A stretch of DNA of 64,000 nucleotides, from contig AP018040.2 of NCBI GenBank assembly GCA_002356435.2, positions 3,629,234 to 3,693,233 of the forward strand, given 5' to 3'. Source of the DNA: Petrimonas sp. IBARAKI. Lineage in GTDB: Bacteria > Bacteroidota > Bacteroidia > Bacteroidales > Dysgonomonadaceae. Below the pieces are notes generated by a model. It was given only the letters and a program-made list of their open reading frames with translations. It was not told the origin of the DNA and ran no database searches. A program made the translations under genes and the position numbers. Within the stretch, counting starts at the first letter, position 1. The number at the start of each line of letters is the position of its first letter. Shown piece by piece: positions 1 through 8,627 of this stretch.

Positions 1-875
1 ACCCGAAAGATTTTTTCGAGAACCGCGATCCCCGCTTGGCGATGACCATTGTTCCTTTTGCTACGGCACACAACAAGAGCGTTCTAGACGGTACTTATGA
101 TCCTAAAAATTACGTGTGGCTTGGTTATGAATATTCTCCGTCCCCGAAACGGACAACTGTTTATCGTGCGTCTGACGGCGCACAGGTAAGCAATACCGAT
201 TCAAAAGCACGTGCCGAACATGCGGCTTACAATGGGCTCGTGTTCAAAAAGTTCATCGATGAGTCGTTTCTTGAAAACGGACGAAACGGAGCTCCCACTA
301 CCTATCCCGTTCTACGTTACGGCGATGTTTTGCTGATGTACGCCGAAGCCATGATCGAACTTGACAAATGCACGCAAGAGATATTGGATGCGACACTCAA
401 CAAGGTACGCGAAAGAGCCTATGCGGGAACCGGGATTGAATATCCCCGTGTCACGATGGGATCACAAAATGAACTGCGTACAATCCTTCGTACCGAACGC
501 TTCATTGAACTTGCCTGGGAAGGACATCGCTATGCAGATTTGATTCGTTGGAGATTGGCCGAAAAAGTATACAACAATCCCAGTTATTTCCTGCGTCGTG
601 CATGGTCGGGTTCTGCTTCATGGGATGGCAATGAAACAAAGGTTTCAGAAGAATACCGCCAACTGATCCGTAACTGGGAGGAAGGAAGTTATCCCATCGG
701 AGGTGTACCCGAGATTGACGAAAACGGTATTGCAGATCTCAGCTATATGGTTGAAAAAGGGTATATCGTTAAAGCAAGTGAACGTAAGTTTGACGCCAAG
801 CGCGACTACCTCTGGCCCGTACCTGATGCGGATCGTTTGATTAATGAAAACCTGGACCAGAACCCCAATTGGTAA
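1..875 (+). CDS. SusD/RagB-family glycan-binding lipoprotein, 3' part (5' end outside window)
   Basis: The reading frame is open from base 3 and enters the window mid-gene, so the ATG-like codons near base 36 are internal. The first visible residues spell PKDFFENRDPRLAMTIVPF, the typical SusD segment about two thirds into the protein. Further on come a C-terminal helical segment (VLRYGDVLLMYAEAMIELDK), an RTERFIELAWEGHRYADLIRW stretch and a C-terminal WPVPDADRLINENLDQNPNW, all hallmarks of the SusD/RagB family. SusD proteins sit on the outer surface and form the lid of a SusC TonB-dependent transporter, here expected just upstream of the window. The missing part should contain the lipoprotein signal and TPR helices. 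It probably heads the operon that continues with the lipoprotein and oxidoreductases downstream. The family call is very secure; the glycan ligand is unknown. Confidence 0.95.
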   Translation, partial: PKDFFENRDPRLAMTIVPFATAHNKSVLDGTYDPKNYVWLGYEYSPSPKRTTVYRASDGAQVSNTDSKARAEHAAYNGLVFKKFIDESFLENGRNGAPTTYPVLRYGDVLLMYAEAMIELDKCTQEILDATLNKVRERAYAGTGIEYPRVTMGSQNELRTILRTERFIELAWEGHRYADLIRWRLAEKVYNNPSYFLRRAWSGSASWDGNETKVSEEYRQLIRNWEEGSYPIGGVPEIDENGIADLSYMVEKGYIVKASERKFDAKRDYLWPVPDADRLINENLDQNPNW

Positions 876-921
876 TCTTTGAAAAAGAAGATACATTTTT
901 AAATCAAATGGAAGAATGGAA

Positions 922-967
922 TCCCTACAGCAATCTGTAGTTATAAAACTAAAGGTAGCTGTAGGGA
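922..967. other. Intergenic inverted repeat, possible mRNA hairpin
   Basis: A perfect 10-base inverted repeat, TCCCTACAGC (922-931) and GCTGTAGGGA (958-967), encloses a 26-base loop between the susD-like gene and the next lipoprotein gene. No run of T follows the second arm, so it is not a standard terminator. It could be a processing or stability hairpin that uncouples expression of the two genes, or a leftover of a mobile sequence. Only the symmetry is seen; the role is inferred. Confidence 0.5.
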
Positions 968-1035
968 ATTACTTCCCTCAATCCAACGGAGGCAAGTAGT
1001 CTAACACTAGTGTCAACACGCTTGTATCCATTTTA

Positions 1036-3531
1036 ATGTCAAATTTATTTTTACGGATGAAAAATTCATATTATTTTTTGGTTGTTTCTATTTTGCTGGT
1101 GTTTTATTCATGCAAGACTCCCAAAACATCGAGTTCGAGTGATATGCGAAATGTTAGCGGTATCTACCCCCATCTGGCATATTACAACAATGAGGGAGAG
1201 TGCGGCACAGGAGCTGTTGTCCCCTGGGCCGACAGGTTGTGGGTAATCACCTACGGACCGCATCTTCCCTTCGGTTCTTCCGATAAACTCTATGAAGTAA
1301 CTCCGGACCTGGAACAGATAGTCCGCCCGGAAAGCGTCGGTGGGACACCGGCCAACCGGATGATCCACAAGGAAAGCAACCAGCTTTTCATCGGTCCCTA
1401 TGCGATCGACAAGGAAGGTGGCGTCCGTACAATTCCCTATGCCGTAATGCCTGGAAGACATACCGGAAATGCCCGACACTTGACCGATCCGGCAAATAAA
1501 ATTTACTACGGGACGATGGAAGAGGGTTTTTACGAAGTGGATGTGAACAGCCTGGAGCCAAAAATGCTTTACGAAGACGGGAATGTTAGTCGCAAAGCAG
1601 GAGAGATGGCCCAGGAGGCTGCGCTCTTGCCGGGTGCTCACGGTAAAGGATTATACTCCGGCCAGGGCGTGATGGTCTATTCCAACAACGGGGAGACCGG
1701 AGAAGCGGCCCTCAGGCAATTCGACATCGAGGCGGGAGGGCTTTTTGAATGGGACGGCAAGGAATGGAAGCTCGTCCGCCGCAACCAGTTTGTCGAGGTT
1801 ACAGGCCCCGGAGGAATACAGGGCAATCCGAACCCGGAGACCGACCCGATATGGGCAACCGGATGGGACCATAAATCCGTCTTGCTGGCGGTGCGGAATC
1901 CGGAAACGGGGTGGGATTTTTTCAGGCTGCCAAAGGCCAGTCACAGTTACGACGGAGCCCACGGATGGAATACGGAGTGGCCCAGGATACGGGACATCGG
2001 AACCGGGGACAACCCCGACTACCTGATGACCATGCACGGCATGTTCTGGCAGTTCCCCAAATCGTTTACAGCCGGCCAGTCATTCGGTATCCGACCGCGG
2101 TCGGCCTACCTGAAAGTCATCGGCGATTTTGCCAGGTGGAACGGCCAACTGGTCTTCGGATGTGACGATTCGGCAAATAGGGAATTCCTGAATAAACGCA
2201 AACACAAAGGAGGGATCGAGGGGCCCGGACAGTCGAACTCCAACCTGTGGTTCACCTCCCTCGACAAACCCGACCGACTGGGAACAACCACGGCCTCGGG
2301 ATCCGTCTGGCTGAACGACCGGGTACAGGCTGGGGACGTTTCCGAACCTTTCCTGTTCGCAGGATGGCCCGGCCGCGGAGCCTGGATTCACAATGGGGGG
2401 GAGACCCCGGCCGTATTCGTTCTCGAGGTAGACAGGGAGGGTACACGGAACTGGAGCAAGTTGAAAACCGTCTCCCTCGCCGAGGGAGAAAGCAGCTTCA
2501 TCGAATTCGATCCCCGGGAACCGGGCGAATGGATCAGGGTCAAGGCCAACGCTCCCGCTGTCGCCACGGTCAGCTTCAATTACTCCGGGGACGAGAAGCG
2601 CACCGCTTCCGCCTCGCCCCTGTTTAAGGGAATCGCAAAAGTAACCCGGGACAGGACAACCGGCGGACTGCTCTACGGCCTGGGCGACAACCGGCGGGCA
2701 CTGGGGGTAGCGGCCGTCACATTCGAGGACGGGAAAGCCTCGGAAACCGGATATTACGAGCTGGACAGCCGGCTGAACCTGATAAAAAAAGAGGACCCGC
2801 AAACCCATGCGTTCATCAGGGAAAAATTCGCCGTCCCCGAAAAGGTGATAGACGTGCAGGAATCGTCGGTGCTGGTCGTGGACGACAAGAACCGCAGGTG
2901 GAGACTGCCCCTGGGAGACGGGCGCTACAAACAACTTACCGATGACGCGCAACTGCGTATCTGTCGGGAAGTGGCCACCGAAAGGGACCTCTTCCATTCC
3001 TGCGGCACTTTTTATGAGCTGCCGGCGGAAAACGCGGACGGGTTCGCCAAGATCAGGCCCATTTCATCACATGACTTCAGGATTCACGATTATGCATCAT
3101 ACCGGGGACTGCTGGTGATGACGGGCATTGAGCCCGAGGCGAAGGCGGGGGAACATGTTGTACGCTCGGACGACGGAAAGGCTGCCGTGTGGGTCGGCGT
3201 GATCGATGACTTGTGGGAGCTGGGAAAACCCGTGGGACATGGCGGACCCTGGAAAAACAGCCGCGTGAAGGCCGGAGAGCATTCCGACCCCTACCTGATC
3301 GGGTTTTACGACGAGCGCAGGCTCGAAATATCCCACGACGCCCGCGAAACGGTAACTTTCGTCATCGAGACCGAACCCGTGGGACACGGACCCTGGATGC
3401 TTTACAAGAAAATAACAGTCAAGCCCGGGGAAACTTTCAACCATAAGTTCCCCGACAATTTCCAGGCACGCTGGATACGTTTCTCTGCTGACAGGGAATG
3501 CGCAGCGACAGCCTGGTTGGAGTACAAATAA
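1036..3531 (+). CDS. Large surface/periplasmic lipoprotein of unknown function with an internal duplication
   Basis: I do not recognise a named family. The N-terminus has a hydrophobic stretch ending in LVFYSC, a good lipobox, so the mature protein is probably a lipoprotein. The start at 1036 gives seven residues before MKNSYYF; the ATG at 1057 is an equally good start. The first ~350 residues contain many short beta-rich segments with W/G turns (for example WADRLWVITYGPH and NKIYYGTMEEGFYEV), suggesting a beta-propeller. Residues about 363-517 and 684-831 resemble each other: each has an xGxLVxG entry, a xVxAGxxSxPxL turn and a final sandwich-like stretch ending in a WIR strand. The gene lies between SusD and two secreted oxidoreductases, so a role in binding or processing the same glycan is plausible. 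Its GC content is clearly above that of the following genes. Confidence 0.75.
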   Translation: MSNLFLRMKNSYYFLVVSILLVFYSCKTPKTSSSSDMRNVSGIYPHLAYYNNEGECGTGAVVPWADRLWVITYGPHLPFGSSDKLYEVTPDLEQIVRPESVGGTPANRMIHKESNQLFIGPYAIDKEGGVRTIPYAVMPGRHTGNARHLTDPANKIYYGTMEEGFYEVDVNSLEPKMLYEDGNVSRKAGEMAQEAALLPGAHGKGLYSGQGVMVYSNNGETGEAALRQFDIEAGGLFEWDGKEWKLVRRNQFVEVTGPGGIQGNPNPETDPIWATGWDHKSVLLAVRNPETGWDFFRLPKASHSYDGAHGWNTEWPRIRDIGTGDNPDYLMTMHGMFWQFPKSFTAGQSFGIRPRSAYLKVIGDFARWNGQLVFGCDDSANREFLNKRKHKGGIEGPGQSNSNLWFTSLDKPDRLGTTTASGSVWLNDRVQAGDVSEPFLFAGWPGRGAWIHNGGETPAVFVLEVDREGTRNWSKLKTVSLAEGESSFIEFDPREPGEWIRVKANAPAVATVSFNYSGDEKRTASASPLFKGIAKVTRDRTTGGLLYGLGDNRRALGVAAVTFEDGKASETGYYELDSRLNLIKKEDPQTHAFIREKFAVPEKVIDVQESSVLVVDDKNRRWRLPLGDGRYKQLTDDAQLRICREVATERDLFHSCGTFYELPAENADGFAKIRPISSHDFRIHDYASYRGLLVMTGIEPEAKAGEHVVRSDDGKAAVWVGVIDDLWELGKPVGHGGPWKNSRVKAGEHSDPYLIGFYDERRLEISHDARETVTFVIETEPVGHGPWMLYKKITVKPGETFNHKFPDNFQARWIRFSADRECAATAWLEYK

Positions 3532-3571
3532 AAAAAGAGATGAAATTCTCCTGTAACAAATAAATTATTAA

Positions 3572-5479
3572 ATGAAACAGAAATCCATAAAAGCTATCTT
3601 ATTGTTTTCTTTATCTTTCCTCTGCGTGTTGTCATCCCATGCTCAATCCATTTTTATTGAGGCGGAGAGTTTTCAAAATAAAGGGGGATGGGTTGTCGAT
3701 CAGCAAAGTATAGATGTAATAGGATCTTCATATTTAATGGCCCACGGACTGGGTATTCCTGTTCAGGACGCAGCAACAATCATAAAGGTCCCCCAAAGCG
3801 GAAGCTACAAGATTTGGGTAAGAACCAGAAACTGGACTGCATCATGGGCTCCAACAGTAGATCCCCCGGGAAAATTCCAGGTATTGTTTAATGATAAATT
3901 ATTGACAAAAACTTTATTCGGCACAGAAGAGGCAAACTGGCACTGGCAAGATGGAGGAGTAATTGTCTTGGAAAAAGGCGAGCTAAAGTTGTCTCTGCAT
4001 GATATGACGGGGTTCAACGGAAGATGTGATGCCATTCTATTGACAAGCGATTTGAAGTTCTCACCGCCGAACGACAACAAAATTCTGTCTGCTTTCAGAA
4101 AAAAATCATTGAACCTCGGTAGACCGCATTATGCTGGCAAGTATGACTTGGTTGTGGTTGGAGGAGGAATTGCCGGAATAACTACCGCCATTACTGCTGC
4201 AAGGATGGGAAATAAGGTTGCACTTATCCAAAATCGTCCGGTATTAGGAGGAAATAACAGCTCTGAAGTCAGGGTAGGTCTTTCCGGACTTATTTTTAAG
4301 TCCCCGTATCCTAATCTGGGAAAAGTGGTTGATGAGATAGGACCAATTGGCCATTGGACGCTCTTCGAAGCAAAACAAGATCCTGACGCCGAAAGAAGTA
4401 AAAAAATTCTTAAGGTCATCGAGGAGAATCCTGAAAAAAAACAACACAACGCAGGTCCAAAAAGTAATTACGAAGATGAAAAGAAAATAGAAATCGTAAA
4501 GAATGAAAAAAATATCGATCTCTTCCTGAATACCCATGTTTTTGATGTCAAAAAGCAAGGCAACAAAATTACTGCAGTTCTGGGAAAAGATATAGCCAGT
4601 GGAGAAGAGACAATTTTCGAAGGGAAATTTTTTGCGGATTGTACGGGCGATGCCAATTTGGGTTTTTTAGCCGGTGCGGATTATAGAATGGGAAGAGAAA
4701 GTAAAGCAGAAACGGGAGAAAAGAACGCACCATCAGAACCCGATAGTCTTGTGATGGGAACTTCAGTCCAGTGGTATTCCGATAAACTCACCGAGCCGTC
4801 CTCTTTCCCCCTCACGCCATGGGCTATACAATTTACCGAGGAAACCAGTCAAAAATTAACACGCGGTGACTGGGATTGGGAAGCGGGTTTACTGTCTGAC
4901 CAGATAAGAGATATTGAAAAAATCCGTGATCATACATTAAGAGCTGCTTTCGGCAATTGGTCATTTCTTAAGAACCACAGCAAAGATAAAGAGCGATATG
5001 CAAATTACAAATTATCGTGGGTGGCATATATTGGAGGAAAAAGGGAATCAAGAAGATTACTGGGTGATGTGATTCTGACTGAACAGGATGTCTTAAACAG
5101 CATCCCCTATGACGATGCCAGCTTTACAACTACCTGGCCGATAGATTTACATTATCCAAAACCGGTAAAAGGGTTAGAAAATGAAGAACCGTTTTTGTCT
5201 GAAGCCGTCACCCAAAATATAAAACCGTATGCAGTTCCATACAGAACCCTATATTCAAGAAATATTGAAAACCTGTTTATGGCGGGTAGAAACATCAGCG
5301 TAACTCACGCTGCATTGGGTACGGTAAGGGTTATGCGAACAACCGGCATGATGGGAGAGGTTGTTGGAATGGCTGCATCTTTAGCCATTAAACACAAAAC
5401 AAGTCCCAGGGATATTTATAAAAATCACCTAAGTGATTTAAAAAAATTGATGGAAAAAGGAGTTCTTGAAACGAAATAA
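3572..5479 (+). CDS. Secreted FAD-dependent oxidoreductase with N-terminal beta-sandwich domain (copy 1)
   Basis: A signal peptide of about 25 residues (ends SSHAQS) is followed by a ~135-residue domain beginning FIEAESFQNKGGW, which looks like a carbohydrate-binding-type jelly roll, and then by a flavoprotein domain. The dinucleotide fold is obvious: YDLVVVGGGIAGITTA with GGGIAG at residues 197-202, then RPVLGGNNSSEVRV. The C-terminal ALGTVRVMRTTGMMGEVVG segment completes the FAD_oxidored (PF12831) pattern. Members of this family are common in polysaccharide loci, but their substrates are mostly undetermined; oxidation of a sugar hydroxyl outside the cytoplasm is inferred. It carries about 30 extra residues near positions 255-295 relative to its tandem paralogue. 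With the next three genes it looks like one transcription unit. Confidence 0.88.
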   Translation: MKQKSIKAILLFSLSFLCVLSSHAQSIFIEAESFQNKGGWVVDQQSIDVIGSSYLMAHGLGIPVQDAATIIKVPQSGSYKIWVRTRNWTASWAPTVDPPGKFQVLFNDKLLTKTLFGTEEANWHWQDGGVIVLEKGELKLSLHDMTGFNGRCDAILLTSDLKFSPPNDNKILSAFRKKSLNLGRPHYAGKYDLVVVGGGIAGITTAITAARMGNKVALIQNRPVLGGNNSSEVRVGLSGLIFKSPYPNLGKVVDEIGPIGHWTLFEAKQDPDAERSKKILKVIEENPEKKQHNAGPKSNYEDEKKIEIVKNEKNIDLFLNTHVFDVKKQGNKITAVLGKDIASGEETIFEGKFFADCTGDANLGFLAGADYRMGRESKAETGEKNAPSEPDSLVMGTSVQWYSDKLTEPSSFPLTPWAIQFTEETSQKLTRGDWDWEAGLLSDQIRDIEKIRDHTLRAAFGNWSFLKNHSKDKERYANYKLSWVAYIGGKRESRRLLGDVILTEQDVLNSIPYDDASFTTTWPIDLHYPKPVKGLENEEPFLSEAVTQNIKPYAVPYRTLYSRNIENLFMAGRNISVTHAALGTVRVMRTTGMMGEVVGMAASLAIKHKTSPRDIYKNHLSDLKKLMEKGVLETK

Positions 5480-5593
5480 CTAAAATATCAAACAGCCAAT
5501 ATGTTGTTGAACCGAATTACAGTATTGTTTTTTTAAGAAAGTTTTAATTTATCTACTTAATATACAAAGACTTAAAATAAAATTATTAGAAAT

Positions 5594-7489
5594 ATGAGAA
5601 AATTTATTGCAATTGTTTTAACAGCATTGATTATACATTCGGCAAATGCTAAGAGTTTAACTTCGCTTTTTATTGAAGCGGAGAGTTTTCAAAACAAAGG
5701 GGGATGGGTGGTAGACCAACAATTCATGGATCTGATGGGGTCTTCCTACCTGATGGCACATGGCCTGGGCACTCCGGTGAGCGATGCAACCACAACGGTG
5801 AATTTCGCCAAAACCGGAGAATATACCGTTTTTGTCAGAACGTACAACTGGACATCTCCCTGGACCACTAAAGAAGGTCCCGGCAGGTTTCAATTGACAG
5901 TAAACGGAAGAGCCTTAAACAACAAAATTTTAGGTACAAAAAGCAATACCTGGGAGTGGCAGGAGGTCGGTAAAGTAAAGATAAACTCCAAGACTGTCAC
6001 CATTGGATTGCGTGATCTGACAGGTTTTAACGGCCGTTGTGACGCTATATACTTTACTGTGGACAACGTTTTACCTCCTAATGAACCGGAAGCGTTAACA
6101 GCCTTTAGAAAAGAGAAACTGGGGTTACCGGAAGTTGTACCCAATGCAGGAAAATTTGATTTTGTGGTCGTCGGGGGAGGAGTTGCCGGCATTGCCGCTG
6201 CGCTCACCGCTGCCCGGCAGGGCCTTAAGGTTGCCCTCATCCAGGATCGGCCGGTTTTGGGAGGGAACAACAGTTCAGAAGTCAGGGTACACCTTGGGGG
6301 CAGGATCAACCTCGATCCCTACCCCAAACTTGGAGATGTGGTCAATGAAATTGCCCCTCTCAGGGGAGGCAACGCCCAGCCAGGAGATTACTACGAAGAT
6401 GAGAAAAAACTGGAGATGGTCAACGCAGAGAATAACATCAGCTTGTTCCTTAATTTCAGAGCATTTAAAGTTGAAAAAGAGGGAACAACTATTCGGACAG
6501 TATTTGCCAAGCATATTGAAACAGCCGAAGAATTAAGCTTTTCCGCACCACTTTTTGCGGATTGTACCGGAGACGGGACGATTGGCTACTTAGCAGGTGC
6601 TGATTTTGCCATGGGAAGAGAAAGTAAAGCTGAATTTAATGAAGCTACCGCTCCCGAGGAAGCGGATAAAATGACCATGGGATCATCTGTCCAGTGGTAC
6701 TCAAAAGAAGTGGACAAAAGCTCCGATTTTCCGGAATTTAACTACGGAATTGACTTTAATGAAACAAACGCTCAAAAAGTAACCATGGGTGAATGGACCT
6801 GGGAGACGGGCATGAACTTTGATCAAATATCCGATTTCGAGAGAGTAAGGGACTACGGTATGCTGGTAGTATACTCGAACTGGTCCTACCTGAAAAACAA
6901 AAGTTCATTCAAAGAAGAGTACAAAAATAGGTACCTGGATTGGGTAGCTTATATTGCAGGAAAAAGGGAATCACGCAGGCTAATTGGCGATATGGTGTTG
7001 ACAGAACAGGACATTACCGATTTCGTAATCTATCCTGACGCCTCTGCACCAACAAGCTGGACGATTGATCTCCATTACCCTGATCCAAAAAATACAAAGC
7101 ATTTTCCCGGGGCTGAGTTTAAATCGATTGCGGTTCACAAAACCATACATCCTTATCCCATACCTTACCGTTGTTTTTATTCCCGAAACGTAGATAACCT
7201 TTTTATGGCAGGAAGAAACATCAGCGTTACACACGTGGCGCTAGGTACCGTGAGGGTTATGCGTACAACCGGTATGATGGGTGAAGTGGTAGGAATGGCC
7301 GCCACGGTCGCTGCTAAAAACAAAACAAACCCTCGCGGTGTTTATCAGAAACACCTGGATAAATTACAACGACTCATGACAGTGGGTGCCGGCAAGTACA
7401 ACATCGAGAATATACAGAATTATAATTTAGGAGGAACCTTAGGGCCAAAAAAAATAAATCTTCAGATTCCACCTTATGACAAAGACTAA
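5594..7489 (+). CDS. Secreted FAD-dependent oxidoreductase with N-terminal beta-sandwich domain (copy 2)
   Basis: This is a tandem paralogue of the preceding gene and shares its whole architecture: a signal peptide ending near HSANAKS, a FIEAESFQNKGGWVVDQQ sandwich domain (about residues 26-156), a Rossmann motif FDFVVVGGGVAGIAAA with GGGVAG at 194-199, the RPVLGGNNSSEVRVHL block and the ALGTVRVMRTTGMMGEVVG C-terminal block. It lacks the extra segment of copy 1 and has a ~25-residue C-terminal tail containing LGGTLGPKKINLQIPP. Two diverged but complete copies suggest different substrates or a heteromeric enzyme rather than a recent duplication. Its last 14 bases overlap the start of the next gene, so the two are translationally linked. 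Confidence 0.88.
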   Translation: MRKFIAIVLTALIIHSANAKSLTSLFIEAESFQNKGGWVVDQQFMDLMGSSYLMAHGLGTPVSDATTTVNFAKTGEYTVFVRTYNWTSPWTTKEGPGRFQLTVNGRALNNKILGTKSNTWEWQEVGKVKINSKTVTIGLRDLTGFNGRCDAIYFTVDNVLPPNEPEALTAFRKEKLGLPEVVPNAGKFDFVVVGGGVAGIAAALTAARQGLKVALIQDRPVLGGNNSSEVRVHLGGRINLDPYPKLGDVVNEIAPLRGGNAQPGDYYEDEKKLEMVNAENNISLFLNFRAFKVEKEGTTIRTVFAKHIETAEELSFSAPLFADCTGDGTIGYLAGADFAMGRESKAEFNEATAPEEADKMTMGSSVQWYSKEVDKSSDFPEFNYGIDFNETNAQKVTMGEWTWETGMNFDQISDFERVRDYGMLVVYSNWSYLKNKSSFKEEYKNRYLDWVAYIAGKRESRRLIGDMVLTEQDITDFVIYPDASAPTSWTIDLHYPDPKNTKHFPGAEFKSIAVHKTIHPYPIPYRCFYSRNVDNLFMAGRNISVTHVALGTVRVMRTTGMMGEVVGMAATVAAKNKTNPRGVYQKHLDKLQRLMTVGAGKYNIENIQNYNLGGTLGPKKINLQIPPYDKD

Positions 7490-8627
7490 ATTAGCGATAC
7501 TCATTTTTTTTTCTTCTCTATTCTTGGGCGGATACAATTATTCTCCCGGTGATTCCTTTAAAACAGCTTTCCCTTCGGAAGATTTTCTCAATATGAAGGG
7601 AATAGCTGTTTCCCACGTTATAAAAAATTCCAGCGATAGTCTGTCTGACAATAAAATCGTAGAATTGCAGGATGAAAACGGACTTACCATCTGGTTTGGC
7701 CGCTATTTTTATAAAGATATCTGTATAACAGGAATATGCCGGATGGTCAAATTGTGGATATTTTGGGACGGTGTCGGGAATTATTTAGGCATACAACTGA
7801 ATGAAAAAGAACCGTTGACAAAATCTGACCACACTCCTTTCGAACCACAGGATTATATCCGGTTGGACGAAATTCTGGGGGATACGGTTTCAATTTTAAA
7901 AGAACTTCAATACGAGGATCTCGTCATTGAAGATGGGCCTCAGCCCAACATCGATGATATACCTGAAAAGGATCTATTTGAAGTGGACGGCTACTCAAGT
8001 GCTACATTGCCATCCTTGAAAGAATATGTGATCAAGGATGCCGTGTTCACATGTTACACATTGTGGCATACGGTGTATGGTGAAACAAAAGTGAACATAG
8101 ATGATATACTGAAAGGGAGGATTGATTCTAATTATCTGAACAAATTACTGAACGGAAGTGAAAATCAAAAACTGTTTGCTCTTGAGATAATTAGGCAAAA
8201 CAGTTCTTTTTTCTTCGAATTTAACTCCCAATTACTCCCCCTGATTGCTTCTCAAAACAAGAATATTTCTGAAAAAGCACTATCTGTAGTAACTCCTCAG
8301 TATCTGAGTAATTCAGAGAATCAACTTAGGTTTATTGAGTTAATGGATCATTCTTTGCCGGAAACAAAATACGAAATAATTTATAAATTACAGTTGATAG
8401 ACAATATATCCACTGATGCAATTATTCTTTTAATAGATAAATACGCAACTGGAAAAATAAGCGCAGGAGGGCTGAATCAAATTTTTAAAATTATTTCTAA
8501 ACGGATAGTCACCAACAAAAATATCCTGAATAACAACGAGATAGAATCTCGACTGGTTCAACTGTCAAAACATTCGGATCCCTACACCGCCAATCTTACT
8601 AAAAACTTTTTAAAGAGCACCAGATGA
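7476..8627 (+). CDS. Secreted protein with FMN-binding-like (flavinylation) motif and helical repeat C-terminus
   Basis: The protein starts with a signal-like hydrophobic stretch (LAILIFFSSLFLGG). A motif DGYSSATLPS at residues 171-180 closely matches the D-x-x-S-G/S-A-T signature at which ApbE attaches FMN to a threonine in NqrC, RnfG and related FMN-binding proteins; Thr177 (codon 8004-8006) would be the acceptor. A cysteine pair, CITGIC (C83, C88), and aromatic-rich strands precede it. The remaining ~170 residues look like alpha-helical HEAT-type repeats. The ATG lies inside the end of the upstream oxidoreductase gene and the stop overlaps the start of the transporter gene (ATGA), so all three are tightly coupled. 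I infer a flavin electron carrier serving the secreted oxidoreductases. The motif is seen; covalent FMN and function are inference. Confidence 0.65.
   Translation: MTKTKLAILIFFSSLFLGGYNYSPGDSFKTAFPSEDFLNMKGIAVSHVIKNSSDSLSDNKIVELQDENGLTIWFGRYFYKDICITGICRMVKLWIFWDGVGNYLGIQLNEKEPLTKSDHTPFEPQDYIRLDEILGDTVSILKELQYEDLVIEDGPQPNIDDIPEKDLFEVDGYSSATLPSLKEYVIKDAVFTCYTLWHTVYGETKVNIDDILKGRIDSNYLNKLLNGSENQKLFALEIIRQNSSFFFEFNSQLLPLIASQNKNISEKALSVVTPQYLSNSENQLRFIELMDHSLPETKYEIIYKLQLIDNISTDAIILLIDKYATGKISAGGLNQIFKIISKRIVTNKNILNNNEIESRLVQLSKHSDPYTANLTKNFLKSTR

Noticed and set aside
2080..2997. Long minus-strand open frame (305 codons) opposite the lipoprotein gene
   Set aside because: It lies fully inside the plus-strand gene, which has a signal peptide, family-like periodicity and operon context. 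The minus product is of low complexity and resembles nothing; high GC removes stops by chance.
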